From Hexactinellida sp. DTS-2022 (taxonomy: Eukaryota > Porifera > Hexactinellida): 64,000 nt of DNA. Below the pieces are notes generated by a model that was not told the DNA's origin, ran no database searches, and saw only the letters and a list, made by a program, of their open reading frames with translations. This document shows positions 54,441 through 64,000 of this stretch, piece after piece; the stretch's first letter is position 1, and each line of letters opens with the position of its first letter. The translations under genes and the position numbers were made by a program. The DNA is taken from assembly GCA_028753945.1 (NCBI GenBank), contig JAPNXP010000012.1, positions 2,542,001-2,606,000 on the forward strand, read 5' to 3'.

Positions 54441-55136
54441 TAATGTTCAATAGGTTTTCTGAAGCCGAAATGCACCATAACCAGATTGCTTGCGAGAGTG
54501 CATCGAATATATATTGTTCCTTTGTATAATACGTAATACGCTATCCACCAGTACGTATTATACGTTAAATCTATGAACAACCAGGGATGTTTTCGAAATA
54601 AATTCAATAGAATACTTGTAATTCTGTTTAAATACAACATCTAGCAAATAATCATATTTGTACCATACAAACTATACTACCGAGTCGATTAACAATAAAA
54701 GAATAACGATTAAACAAAAAGTTGTTCAAAGCAATTCCATGAACTCGATATTAAAATTAAGGTATACGTAAAATACGTATTACATTATACGTATTATACG
54801 TAATACGTAAACAATAAAAGACGTATTAAACAACTCAGGTGTTCATAATATTTGACATATCGATACCCATCTGAAAAATAGTTTATCGAATTTAGATTCT
54901 TGCCCTCAACTGTTGAAAATTCCATTTAGATATTGCACAATAGGGTGGTGCTTAATTAAATGAAAAATTTAAAAATCATCATTGTATATGAGCCACCTTA
55001 AAATTTGGTTATATTGTGTTAGAAATTGGAACTCCGAAAATATTAGCATGTTACTAAATAATTTAGAGGTGTCACATGGCCAAATTATTATTATAAGTTT
55101 TTGTTAGAATAATTAAACTTAGCAAATATCCAACTA
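54441..55136. other. No gene; ACGTATTA-rich patches
   Basis: Patches at 54510-54570 and 54765-54830 repeat TACGTATTATACGTAA. They resemble the outer parts of the MITE at 24912-25515, so a diverged relative is possible, but the ends could not be fixed. Confidence 0.45.
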
Positions 55137-55395
55137 CCGCATTTCCCCGAATAAGCGCCTCGGCGCTTATTGTTTTCGTGGGCCAAAATTGTACTGAATT
55201 TTGGTGAAAAATCCAGAATATAATATTTAGGTCGGTTCTAATGGTTTCCACCAACAGTATACCAACCGAAGTTGCCAAAATCAATGGAATTACATTACAG
55301 TGATCAACTAATGTGGATAAATTTTAACATTCCAATGTCATTTTTATTGACCTGTCGCTTATTCAAGCCCCCGGCGCTTATTCGGGGAAATACGG
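55137..55395. mobile_element. TA-flanked MITE (TTTCCCCGAATAAGCGCC), 259 bp
   Basis: Ends CCGCATTTCCCCGAATAAG and CTTATTCGGGGAAATACGG with TA on both sides. GGCGCTTATT motifs recur internally. Typical Tc1/mariner-type target. Confidence 0.92.
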
Positions 55396-55450
55396 TAATT
55401 TGTGTAAATTTCCATATGTATAAAGTGTATTCCATAATTGTATGTATAGT

Positions 55451-57122
55451 CGTGACCAACGTTATATAAGGCCTATGCACCAACTTGGTGAAACTGGACC
55501 ATGGATTAAAGGAAGGTCATTGATAAATAGGTTATTTATCGTTATCTAATTAACTAGTAGTGATAAATTTTCTATAACCATAAAGGAACATGATATCAAG
55601 GTATACAGGTATACATTGATAATACATTATATATGCCTAACTACAATAATTTTTGAGAGAATAAGATAATTAGCACTTAATTCCTTATGATGTATTACAC
55701 TCATTATCTCAAAGATTATTGTAGTTAGGCATATATAATGTATTAACAAAGAATAGGAAGGTACCTATTGCGGATAGATCAGTACTAGCCTAGTTAACAT
55801 AAAATAGATAGTTTTTGAGTTATGGCTCACTTTAGGAAATATACATTTTCCTGGCAATCGAGGAATGTGTCAACATTCCATGTATAATTTCGATATATTT
55901 TATTCAACTAGTTAAGTGCATCATCATGTTCCAATTTTGAACATTTATAACGCGTCTAACTATGTTAAAAGCAGGCTAGAAAAAAAATCCAAATTGCAGC
56001 CTGTGCCGACGCATGTTCCTTTGGTGGCACTATATTTTGTTGGTTATTTATTGATAGTGCCTCCAAAGGAACATGCTGTCGGCGCAGGCTGCAATTTTGG
56101 ATTTTTTTTGCCCAGTCATCAGCGCCTCAAGGCGTCAAGAACCATTTGTTAATTGGTCGGAGTCACAAGGAAAGGTAGATAATTTGAAGTTCGTTTCTAT
56201 CATAAACCATCTTGTGTTTAATGCCATTAATTCATTATGTATTGATAATAAATTATATTATTAGTTATTTATTTTAGCAATGTTATCCACGGTTGGTTGA
56301 GTTGAGTCAACAAATTCCTTATATTATATTATTATATTTAATCCATTGTATAGTAATACTACAATTAAATAGAAGCCAGCTGGAATTTATAAGTTAAATC
56401 AATATAATTATCGCAAGTTGAAACAATAGAATAAGATTTAACAAGTCAAATCAATATAATTATTACAAGTTGAACACAATAGAATTAGATTTAACACTTT
56501 TAATGGAACTGAAGTGTTAGTAAACAAAGGAAACTTGCAACTCTATTGTGGCACTAACGAAACCCAATTTAAAAATTCGTGCACTTTGAAAAGGTGTATA
56601 ATTTAATTCTCTATCCGTACATGTAAATTTTATCAAGCTCAATATTAATTATTTCATGTTATGAGCTATAATTAGTTTAAATAGGTGTTGAAATCATTTG
56701 ATAAAAAATCGTAACCCCAGGTGCAAATTAGACGGTCCCTCCGCAACTACATGCCAAGTTTCAGCCCTCAATGTATACAGGTGTGGCCAGGGCACCTGCT
56801 ACGGAGAAATAATAATAATAATAAAAATAAAGGCAGTGATTCCAATACTGGGCCACTATACTATAGTATAGTCGGCACAGTGAAAACACGATAATACCCA
56901 CCAAAAATAGCGATTACGTAATCAAATGATGAAATAGCTCAATTTTGAAGGGTGCTATGTATACCTTGATAAAATGTTTCTAAATGGTTATAGAACATTT
57001 ATGATTTCTATCACTACTAGTTAATTAGATAACGATAAATAACTTATTTATCAATGGCCTTCCTTTAATCCATGGTCCAGTTTCACAAAGTTGGTGCTAG
57101 GCCCTATATAACGTAGGTCACG
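55451..57122. mobile_element. CGTGACC-family TIR element with nested repeat
   Basis: Ends CGTGACCAACGTTATATAAG and CTATATAACGTAGGTCACG. Flanks GTATAGT and GTAAGGT match at 5 of 7 bases. Comparison with 45790-46428 shows that the stretch 55978-56880 is an insertion: the flanking GGCTA and AAAACACGAT are adjacent in the uninterrupted copy. Confidence 0.85.
55978..56880 (+). mobile_element. Hairpin-headed repeat, copy 3, complete
   Basis: Foldback 55987-56102 at the start and TATACTATAGTATAGTCGGC then ACAGT at the end. Short flanks GAAAA on both sides may be the target duplication. The empty site in 45790-46428 (GGCTATAAAAACACG) fixes the boundaries, so this copy defines the full length of the family at about 0.9 kb. 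Confidence 0.8.
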
Positions 57123-57309
57123 GTAAGGTATATAAATGATAATTTAGTTTAGTTACATTTCTTTATTTTTGTTTTAGAATATGGATCATAAATTGTCATA
57201 AAATTTTGACAAAGTTAATTTATCTTGGTGGGACAGCCAATTGAAAGAACTGGTGGTCAAAAATTGCATTCAATTTGAGATACAATTCGGCGGTTTTTCT
57301 ATACACATC

Positions 57310-58100
57310 ATATCGGTTGTTTGCACAATCAAAGAAGCATCAAGTACTGTTGCAGATGAGCTTTGAATATTCAGGAATAAAGCTCGCATCCCTATGCGTG
57401 CTAAGAAACATGTAGTGGAGAAGAATGATAACTTATTTCAGAATTGGCGCAAACTGATGAAAGGACGAAGTAGAAGATCAGTACCTCAAATCGCAAAGGA
57501 AAAAGAGTTTAGTGAGAACTTGAACAATCTATTTGATATTGCATCTGCAAGTGCACTAGATCTAATTTCAATTGTTGAAGACAGAAATCTTTTACAAGCA
57601 CAAACAGAAAAAGGTAGGAGGATTCATGTCTGCAATAGATATCAAACAACAAGGAATGGAACAACGCGCAAATTTAAAATTTGAAGCTACTATGCGATTG
57701 AGAAAAATTGAGGAAGAAAGAATTATTAAGTCAGATTCTTCGGTTGAGCTTGTAAGTACAAATGACGACTGGGACAGACTTGGAATTGGAACAACAGGAG
57801 CATGGGACATCAACAATACAATCTCGATGCACTGGAGTAAAACGAAGGCGACGAGGCACCAGAAAGTTAGTTACACCAAAATTACCCTCCGAACTTGATC
57901 GTACAAAGACTTCTGATAGGAACACAGTCTTCCTACTATCAGAAACAGCAGCAAGTCTTGTGTTGACCCAGCAGAACTTGCAATTAGTCGTGATTCGATC
58001 CGTCGTTCTCGTATAAAACATCGTGAAAAAACTGCTAATATAATAAAGAATCATTTGGCCCAAAATCATCTATGATTGTATATTGGGATATCAAGGTTCT
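57310..58100 (+). pseudogene. Unnamed RNase H-fold (hAT-like) protein, 5' part
   Basis: Reads IKEASSTVADEL, NKARIPMRAKKHVVEKND, LFQNWRKLMKGRS, NLFDIASASALDLISIVED, LLQAQTEKGRR, then in another frame FMSAIDIKQQGMEQRANL and later LPSELDRTKTSDRNTVFLLS, SRDSIRRSRIKHREKTANII and IVYWDIKV. These blocks match the N-terminal half of a protein family I know from arthropod and cnidarian genomes, without an assigned function and probably derived from a transposase. It breaks off at the RAG1-like element. At least three frameshifts. Confidence 0.7.
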
Positions 58101-58114
58101 CACAGTGGGGAAAA

Positions 58115-58445
58115 ACAGGTATATCAGCCATAATAGGTATTTAGGTACAAGTTAGGTCTATTAAATATATTAGTTGCCTATGGGTTATAACATATAGCGA
58201 GTTGATTGGCAACAATTGTTTTTTGATATGGTTTCCAGTATTCGAATTATGATGACGTAGATGCACAATGTTTAAAATTAGGTACACAGCCGTAATAGGA
58301 TTCTAGATACATAGGTATTAGTGGATTAATTGTATTATCTGCCTATGGGTTATCACATATAACGAGTTGATTGGCAACAACAAAAAATTTGATATGATTT
58401 ATATTATTCCAGTTGTGATGACTTAGCAAAAATTATTAAATTTTC
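58115..58445 (+). repeat. Direct repeat, two units of about 155 bp
   Basis: Units share CAGCCATAATAGG or CAGCCGTAATAGG, TTGCCTATGGGTTATAACAT and GAGTTGATTGGCAACAA. They lie just inside the left end of the RAG1-like element and repeat part of its terminal sequence. Confidence 0.7.
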
Positions 58446-58699
58446 ATTTCACCAATATTTTAATTATAATGAACGAAATAGTTGAACTAGTCATACTAGT
58501 TGTGTACGTCGATAAATGGATTACAGATGAACGAGTTGCAAGGTATTTTTCACTATGAAAGAAACTAAGAATCTAGTATTAGACCATAACTAAACTTTGA
58601 AAAAGTTCTTCATTTTTTGAAAGATGGTTTGATGTTTTTTTACACTTCTTGCTTCCAATAAGCTTTCTTTGGGAGTCAAATTGAGAAGTTAGAGGAATA

Positions 58700-61020
58700 A
58701 AGATATCTTAAATATTCTGTTCGAAAGAAAATTTCCTGGCTAATTGTTCGCGGTAACGTCGAATATGCTTATGACTCCAGACCTTCTTCTGAGAATGATT
58801 TCATTCCTCTACCATCATTGTACTCTTCAATCAATTGAGCAGCATGAGCTAGTATATTATGCAAGGTAGGAGTGATACTAACCCAAGGAAATATGACGAT
58901 TATTGATTCGTAAGTATCTCTACACAATGTTGCAAATTTTTCGATATCGATTCGCTCTTCACAGTTAAATACACCCAGTATAACTAGGGTGACCATTGTC
59001 CAGTTTTTGGGCAAAATTTAAAATTGTCCAGGTTTGTGATTTGTCCAGTTTTTGTCCAGTTTTTTCCTCAAAATTTGGAATCGGTCCAGTTTTGTCCTTT
59101 TTTGAGCACCCAGTCATTTTATATAAGTAATATGACTAATTTTTGACTTATATTCCTTTATGTAATGATTCTAATTGCATGTGATTGCGGTATATTCGGT
59201 TATCGATAATTTTGTACAGGACTGGTCATTTTATATGGAACCATAACCCAACCTAAATTTCAAGTTTCATATTAGTATTCTCAAAATTACATCTTGCATG
59301 TCTAATTCTTCATTATTTTTTGTATTATAACTCCTGGAATTATATCAAAATATTATTTTCCCAATCTCCAAAAAAATTCATAGTTTGTCTCATTTGTATT
59401 CCTCATTTATCAAAGAAATTTGTCAACTTCATTTCAACATTTGTATTTATATTTTCATTTTATTTCTTATGATATATCAGAATATTTAAAGTTCTTATTT
59501 TGTAATATTGTAGTAATTGGGCTATAAATTATATGGAATAAGCTCACGGTAATACGAATTGGAAGGTAGTACAGAAAACTTTTGATAGTCCCCTGATTTA
59601 GATATTAACAAGAGTGCCTATAAACTGAGGTATATTTTCTATATTACTAAAGTAGAATAGAGTATAACAATGGCTTACCGTGAATTTGAGTGAACAATTT
59701 TAACATGAAATTATATACTCTTATATATCAGAGTATGGAATATACAATTTTAGCACTCCTACGCTCATAATATGAGATTTATCGCGGTGTTAGATTTGTC
59801 CAGTTTTTATCCAGTTTTTGGATTTTAAGTGTACAGGAATGTCCAGTTTTTTTGGCCAAAAAATGGAAAATGTCCAGGTTTTCGGTCAAAGCCATCTGGT
59901 TACCCTAAGTATAGCAGCTAAATTTGTGTATATAATGTTCAGTGGAATGTGATATTCACAAGGAATTAACGTTGTGATCCAGTAAAAATATCATTTTTAT
60001 TATTGCCCATTCGTTGAAAGCAACTCCGAGCCACATTTCCTATCGAAGTTGTACCTCCTTGAGTATAAGGACAGTCTATTTTAATGTGTATATTTTCCCA
60101 GAGGAAGCAACGGACAAACACCATTTATTGACGAACTTTGGCTTTGGATGATGCCCATTTTTTCTCTCCAGCTTGTAAATGGTATACCAGATGCATAAAC
60201 CATCCAAATATTCTCAAGTATCCATGGAGAGGGGAAACTGAAAGAATATTTTTCTCTGATTTCGGTTTATGTGTAATTCCAAATCTATCTTTGCTCGAAA
60301 GAGAAAGAAATTCTTCTTCATCAGTGTCTTCAATTATCTCAAATGCAGAATCAATTGAAATTTGAAAGGTTAATAGGGAAACCCTACTTAATAAGATCAA
60401 TATCCTTCAATTGATCTCGAGTTGATGTAAATAAGTGGCAAAATGCTCCACCTGATCCGTCTAAGATAGATGCCATTCTAGTATCAAATAAGCACCTTAT
60501 GAGTTCGATATTAACAATTCCAGCAGTTAATTGGATTACATCTACTTTTAAACTTTTACTATTAGGATTAATTATAGAATCCATTAAATACTTAACGATA
60601 TCTTCGCTTTCACCTAATGCCAATATGGCAACTGGTCTCATAGAAAAAGGGGAATTTGGAGAAGGGTTCGTCCATAAAGTGTTCCCTAGATAATCTTTTA
60701 GCCAGAGTATTCTAAATGCGAACAAGAGAAAACATTTAGTTGTGAAGTCTGGATGATTTTGCATTTGGTTGTAAACCGTGTGTGATCCTGAGCCATCTAA
60801 ACCATCAGTTAGCTTTGCGGTAAGAGGATAATTAGCATTTTCAGATATTTCCCCCTCAACTATCTGGCGAATTGTTTGAGCTACGATCAATTTGTAAGGA
60901 AGGTAGATACCACCTTGAGTGCCAAGGTCTTTGTGAAAATATTTCATTTCATTTACTAAACAGTTGTCCTGACGAAATATGGCAACTCTGTTGTAAGATG
61001 AGATTAAAATATTATCTTGC
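58700..61020 (-). pseudogene. RAG1-like transposase, core region
   Basis: In order on the minus strand: ILISSYNRVAIFRQDNCLVN, YPLTAKLTDGLDGSGSH (first catalytic Asp of RAG1-type cores, about 60806), LWTNPSPNSPFSMRPVAILA, ASILDGSGGAFCHLFTST (RAG1 zinc-site region; Phe replaces the second Cys), RFGITHKPKSEKNILS, SPLHGYLRIFGWFMHLVYHL (RAG1 has Asp-Ala-Leu-His here; this copy has Ser-Pro-Leu-His), TQGGTTSIGNVARSCFQRM (RAG1 GNFAR block), TLHNILAHAAQLIEE and MKSFSEEGLES (third catalytic Glu, about 58789), ending HKHIRRYREQLARKFS. Frames change several times. RAG1 and Transib proteins cut DNA next to CACAGTG-type signals. Confidence 0.82.
58985..59907. mobile_element. hAT-type MITE inside the RAG1-like gene, 923 bp
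   Basis: Ends TAGGGTGACCA and TGGTTACCCTA with flanks AGTATAAC and AGTATAGC (7 of 8 bases). TTGTCCAGTTTTT motifs are repeated near both ends. It separates the FQRMGNNKNDIF part of the RAG1-like frame from LGVFNCEERIDIEKFATLC. Confidence 0.88.
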
Positions 61021-61114
61021 TATAAAAAACGTCTCAATTCCCGTTAATTGAGTTTCCCAATTGAAAGAAAATCCAATAAGAACAAGGAATTTCTATCAGA
61101 CAGGCATGTATTGT

Positions 61115-61606
61115 TCAGTTTTCCATACGCTCCCTTCTCAAAATTTCTTTGCAAACGCCATGTGTAGTATAATCCTTTTCTTCATTGGGAATTAGTATTA
61201 TACATAAAGATGCCACTGCCTTTGGTGTAAATTCCTCAAGTTCAGCTATGGACTTTACGAGTCGGTGTCTAAGGTGTAACTTTAGAAGTGGCGTTCGGAT
61301 TTCTTTATTGGAATCAAGTTCAAACATGAGTTTTGGCGTCGGCTCAGTTGAAAAATCGGATGACTTTCGCTTCTTCAAGCTCGATGTCTGAGTAAATGGA
61401 ATATTAATGAAGTGCATTAGTTCCCAACTCCTTGTATCACCATTCTGCACAATTTTTCTTCTAGTGTCCTCGAGATGAATTAACTTAGAACGTATGCTAG
61501 GTAATTCTGTCTCCGGTAATTGGGACTCGTAGAGTATTTGTTCTGACGCTTCACGAGTATTATTGTTGCAGGATTGGAGAATGTTATACGCTTGAATATT
61601 GTTCAT
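61115..61606 (-). pseudogene. N-terminal exon of the RAG1-like gene (unknown domain)
   Basis: A clean 163-codon frame starting MNNIQAYNILQSCNNNTREA, with a UBA-like beginning (short helices, NILQSCNNNTREASEQIL), and ending GVCKEILRRERMEN. It lies directly upstream of the core, separated by about 95 bp that contains a possible acceptor (TTTTTATAG near 61020). The link to the RAG1-like core is inferred from position and orientation. No RING finger, as in vertebrate RAG1, is visible. Confidence 0.55.
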
Positions 61607-61960
61607 GTTCTCGTATAACTAATAGATTTAGAAATACCCAAAATAAAACAACACAATTTAATTATAATGTAAAAGTAACCACATAAATTTACTGAAATAA
61701 TAGCTTGAAGAATTGATGTAATTTTAGTCCGAAAGACAACTTAGAATTAATGTAAAATAAATCTGCACGGATTTGTCAATTAGCAATAAGATATAACAAT
61801 AAGAGAATTAGCTCAAGAATTAAGTAGAATAATTGTCTGGGTTGTACAAATTGGGCCATAGAAGATCGAACTCTAAGAGTAGGGGATTATGTTATTATTA
61901 TTTTATTATAATTGGTTTTATTAAAAGCAGTGAGATTCTGAAAGCATTAGAAAAAGAGAT

Positions 61961-62176
61961 GTGATAAATAACATGATGGAAACTAGACAAAATTTGACTG
62001 TATATAGTTTACGCACCCAACTTGAAAGCTTAATACATATTTTAGATGAGTTGATGGAACTTTATAGGTTTTCTAATTCGAAATTATGCATGGAAACCAT
62101 ACATGATAATTGGAACTCAAACGCAGTTATTTTAATTGCCAGAAGGTTTTTGGCTAAAGGAATTCTATTTCAATGA
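61961..62176 (+). other. Short unidentified frame near the right end
   Basis: A 71-codon plus-strand frame (MINNMMETRQNLTVYSLRTQ, then LHILDELMELY-like LIHILDELMELYRFSNSK) lies between the RAG1-like gene and the right CACTGTG end. It has no kelch repeats, so it is not a RAG2 counterpart. May be chance. Confidence 0.3.
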
Positions 62177-62246
62177 AAGTTAGATATCTAGAAGCAAATC
62201 GACGGAGTCCAAAATTTTACCTAATACGGCTGATTTTCCCACTGTG

Positions 62247-63530
62247 CTAGCTTCTACAAGACCTAGTGGAAGGGGAAATGTTGATCGGTTGGCAGTTCTT
62301 GTATCAGGTCAAGGAACTGCAAAGTTACTTGGTGTGCCAAAATTATCCACTGGTACAGGCGAAAATATGGCAACAGCAGTGATGAAACTGCTCCATGAAT
62401 GGAATATCAATGCCCAAATTCAAGGCATGGCTCTTGATACAAATAGTGCAAATACTGGCCTCTTAAAAGGAGCATGTGTACTTCTTCAGCAAAAGCTTGA
62501 TAAACCTCTGTTCAGCTTTGCATGTCGTCATCATATACTAGAATTGGTTGTAGACAAATGTACACTGCATGTCTTGGCCCATCAACTGGACCAGATAACC
62601 TTCTGTTCAAGAATTTCAAACGCTATTGGAAATTTATTGACAAAATTAGCTATAAACCTCTGCAGCGTGATGATTACTCAACCACTCTTCTTGTTCATGC
62701 AGATAAATTAGCGAATTTTGCAAGAAGCAGCTTGAAGTGTTTCAAGTCAGAGATGACTATCGTGAGTTGCTTGAACTCACTATAACTGCTTTTGGCGATA
62801 TACCTGCCAGAGGTATACAGTTTATAGCGCCAAGTGCATTGCACAGGTAACGATGGATGGCAAAGCTCATATTAACAATCTCACTATTTGCTCATCAAAT
62901 TGGAAATCTCTCTAACATAAACGTCGTCGTATCCTACGGTTTTCAGTGTTTGTGGTTAGCTATGTTACGCAATGGTTCACTGCCCATGTTGCAGCAATGG
63001 CACCTCTTAGTGACCCGTATTTTCTCCAGTCAATTGAGGCTTACTTGGATAGAGAAATCTCAAAAGTAGCTACCAGCTCATTCTGTAGATATCTCTGGTA
63101 CCTTAGCGAACATCTTGTAGGTTTGGCATTCTTTGATCACAGAAGGGGGCATACATGATAAGCGAGCTATGGTCCAGGCAATAAGACGAGATGGATCAGT
63201 AGATGCACCAAAACGCATCACCATTAATTTGGAAAATTAAAGCAGAAGAAACTGAGTGACTTTGTAACTTCTTCTACACTCAACTTATTTAAAGCTTTCC
63301 AATTATCAACATATTTTAAGATTGCTGAAACTGATGAATGGGCTACATGTCCTGACTTTATAGGTGCCAGTAAATGTGCTGCTGGATCATGTGTTGAAGA
63401 TGATTTTGCAGAGCGAGGAGTAGCCCTCATTCAATATTACAATAATGTCATTACAAAAGAAGAAAAAAACAATTTCTTCTACAAAGTGAGGAAAAGCATC
63501 GCAAAGACTTTCCAAATTCATTAACGGTAT
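62247..63530 (+). pseudogene. Unnamed RNase H-fold (hAT-like) protein, 3' part
   Basis: Continues the gene at 57310-58100: GNVDRLAVLVSGQGTAKLLG, VPKLSTGTGENMATAVMKLL, MALDTNSANTGLLKGACVLL (Asp of the RNase H fold), LFSFACRHHILELVV, CLGPSTGPDNLLFKNFKRYW, ALHR and RWMAKLILTISLF, FVVSYVTQWFTAHVAAMAPL, YLWYLSEHLVGLAFFDHR, SSTLNLFKAFQLSTYF and SCVEDDFAERGVALIQYYNN. The frame changes at least four times and there are stops. The last block resembles the hAT C-terminal SxxAERxFS motif (DDFAERGVALIQ). Non-functional. Confidence 0.78.
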
Positions 63531-64000
63531 TCCCCGCATGAAAATTTGTCGATTATGTTTGAAAAAAAATTATCCTGAATTTTTTTATTTTACCAAAGTA
63601 GAGACGGATAATATATATAGTTTGCACAAAGTTTTGACTCTTTCCATAGTTATTTTCAGAGATATGACCTATTTGTTAAGCGGTCGAATGGATTTCACCT
63701 TTTCCATCGATTGCCCTTCGTTTATTCTCCTATATTGGAAAGACTGGAGTCAACATAACTTTTTCCATGTTTTGTCTGACAAAAAATAATCAACAATTGA
63801 TCAAAGTGAAAACTTGAAACTTTATTGCCAATAATCCCATTCGAGGGTACGTTTTCTTGTCCATTTTTTTCCTCAGACACCCGAGGTGCTGGAATCAAAA
63901 TACTTCTCAAAATAATCGCAATACCCGACTTCCTATTCGTCAATAATACATTTCGTGACACTAACACGCACATTTTCAAAATGATCCATATTTGGGCATG
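63531..64000. other. No recognisable gene
   Basis: Sequence at 63920-63950 (GACTTCCTATTCGTCAATAA) resembles the inner part of the CGTGACC family (CTTCCTATTCATCGATAATA in the copy at 51986), so a further copy may begin here and run out of the window. Confidence 0.4.

Larger units (their letters stand above)
58101..62246 (-). mobile_element. RAG1-like / Transib-type transposon with CACAGTG ends
   Basis: The left end CACAGTGGGGAAAA and right end TTTTCCCACTGTG are inverted. After a 9-base difference both continue with TCAGCC, a TA-rich step and TAGGTA, about 40 bp in all. Transib transposons and the recombination signal of V(D)J recombination share the CACAGTG heptamer. Between the ends lies a minus-strand RAG1-like gene (58700-61610) with a nested hAT-type MITE (58985-59907); without it the element is about 3.2 kb. 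Both flanks belong to one protein-coding frame. The expected 5-bp duplication is not visible: left flank GTTCT, right flank CTAGC. Confidence 0.82.

Noticed and set aside
61961-62176. RAG2 counterpart next to the RAG1-like gene
   Set aside because: Too short and without kelch-type repeats or a PHD-type Cys/His pattern.
63224-63430. Minus-strand 68-codon frame
   Set aside because: Antisense to the C-terminal part (DDFAERGVALIQ) of the RNase H-fold protein.
1-64000. tRNA, rRNA, LTR-bounded elements or capsid/envelope genes
   Set aside because: No clover-leaf signal, rRNA core sequence, long direct terminal repeats with TG...CA ends, or recognisable capsid, integrase or envelope motif was found on reading both strands.

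Overview
This is AT-rich eukaryotic DNA made almost entirely of transposable-element remains. I see no operons, no recognisable tRNA or rRNA genes and no CRISPR array. The element mix (Helentron with endonuclease and OTU domains, RAG1/Transib-like, hAT, MULE with FLYWCH and RING fingers, P-like with THAP finger, Tc1, CR1/L2-type LINE and many MITEs) and one PTIP/MDC1-like BRCT exon point to an invertebrate animal. I cannot name the species. The unnamed RNase H-fold protein family near 57-63 kb is one I associate with arthropods and cnidarians. No LTR element, capsid or envelope gene was recognised.

Layout. 1-3.3 kb: repeat ends, a hairpin-headed repeat and two hAT-type MITEs. 3.4-12.3 kb: one long, decayed Helentron on the minus strand (lysine-rich repeat N-terminus, in-frame spliceosomal intron, DUF6570, Rep with HUH motif, Pif1-like helicase, endonuclease, OTU protease), itself hit by a TA-flanked 1.28 kb palindrome and two small TA-flanked MITEs. 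12.3-13.3 kb: 1 kb hAT-type MITE. 13.8-17.5 kb: MULE with tandem-repeat termini whose RING finger is split by a GC-rich element that carries further MITEs. 17.7-19.1 kb: three-level nest (hAT-type element, then a Helentron-like element, then a MITE with 6-bp target duplication). 21.1-23.0 kb: BED-finger hAT with a perfect 8-bp duplication. 24-31 kb: MITEs and palindromes. 31.5-35.2 kb: LINE. 39.3-39.8 kb: a lone BRCT exon, the only plausible ordinary host-gene piece. 42.9-43.6 kb: RAG1-like fragment. 44.4-47.0 kb: second hAT with its own 8-bp duplication and a nested 639-bp element. 47.4-48.5 kb: Tc1 remnant split by a MITE. 49.1-53.5 kb: two P-like copies in inverted orientation. 53.6-54.4 kb: MULE fragment. 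55.5-57.1 kb: TIR element with a nested repeat. 57.3-63.5 kb: a decayed RNase H-fold protein gene interrupted by a RAG1-like element.

The most interesting locus is 58101-62246. It is bounded by inverted ends beginning CACAGTG, the consensus of the V(D)J recombination heptamer and of Transib termini. It encodes on the minus strand a decayed RAG1-like protein and sits inside another protein-coding element, where the two flanks read on into each other in the same frame. A second, shorter RAG1-like copy lies at 42.9-43.6 kb.

The window also records insertion order well. Many insertions have readable target-site duplications, and several have an interrupted coding frame or a paralogous uninterrupted copy to compare against. 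All protein identifications come from recognising motifs by eye, with no database search.
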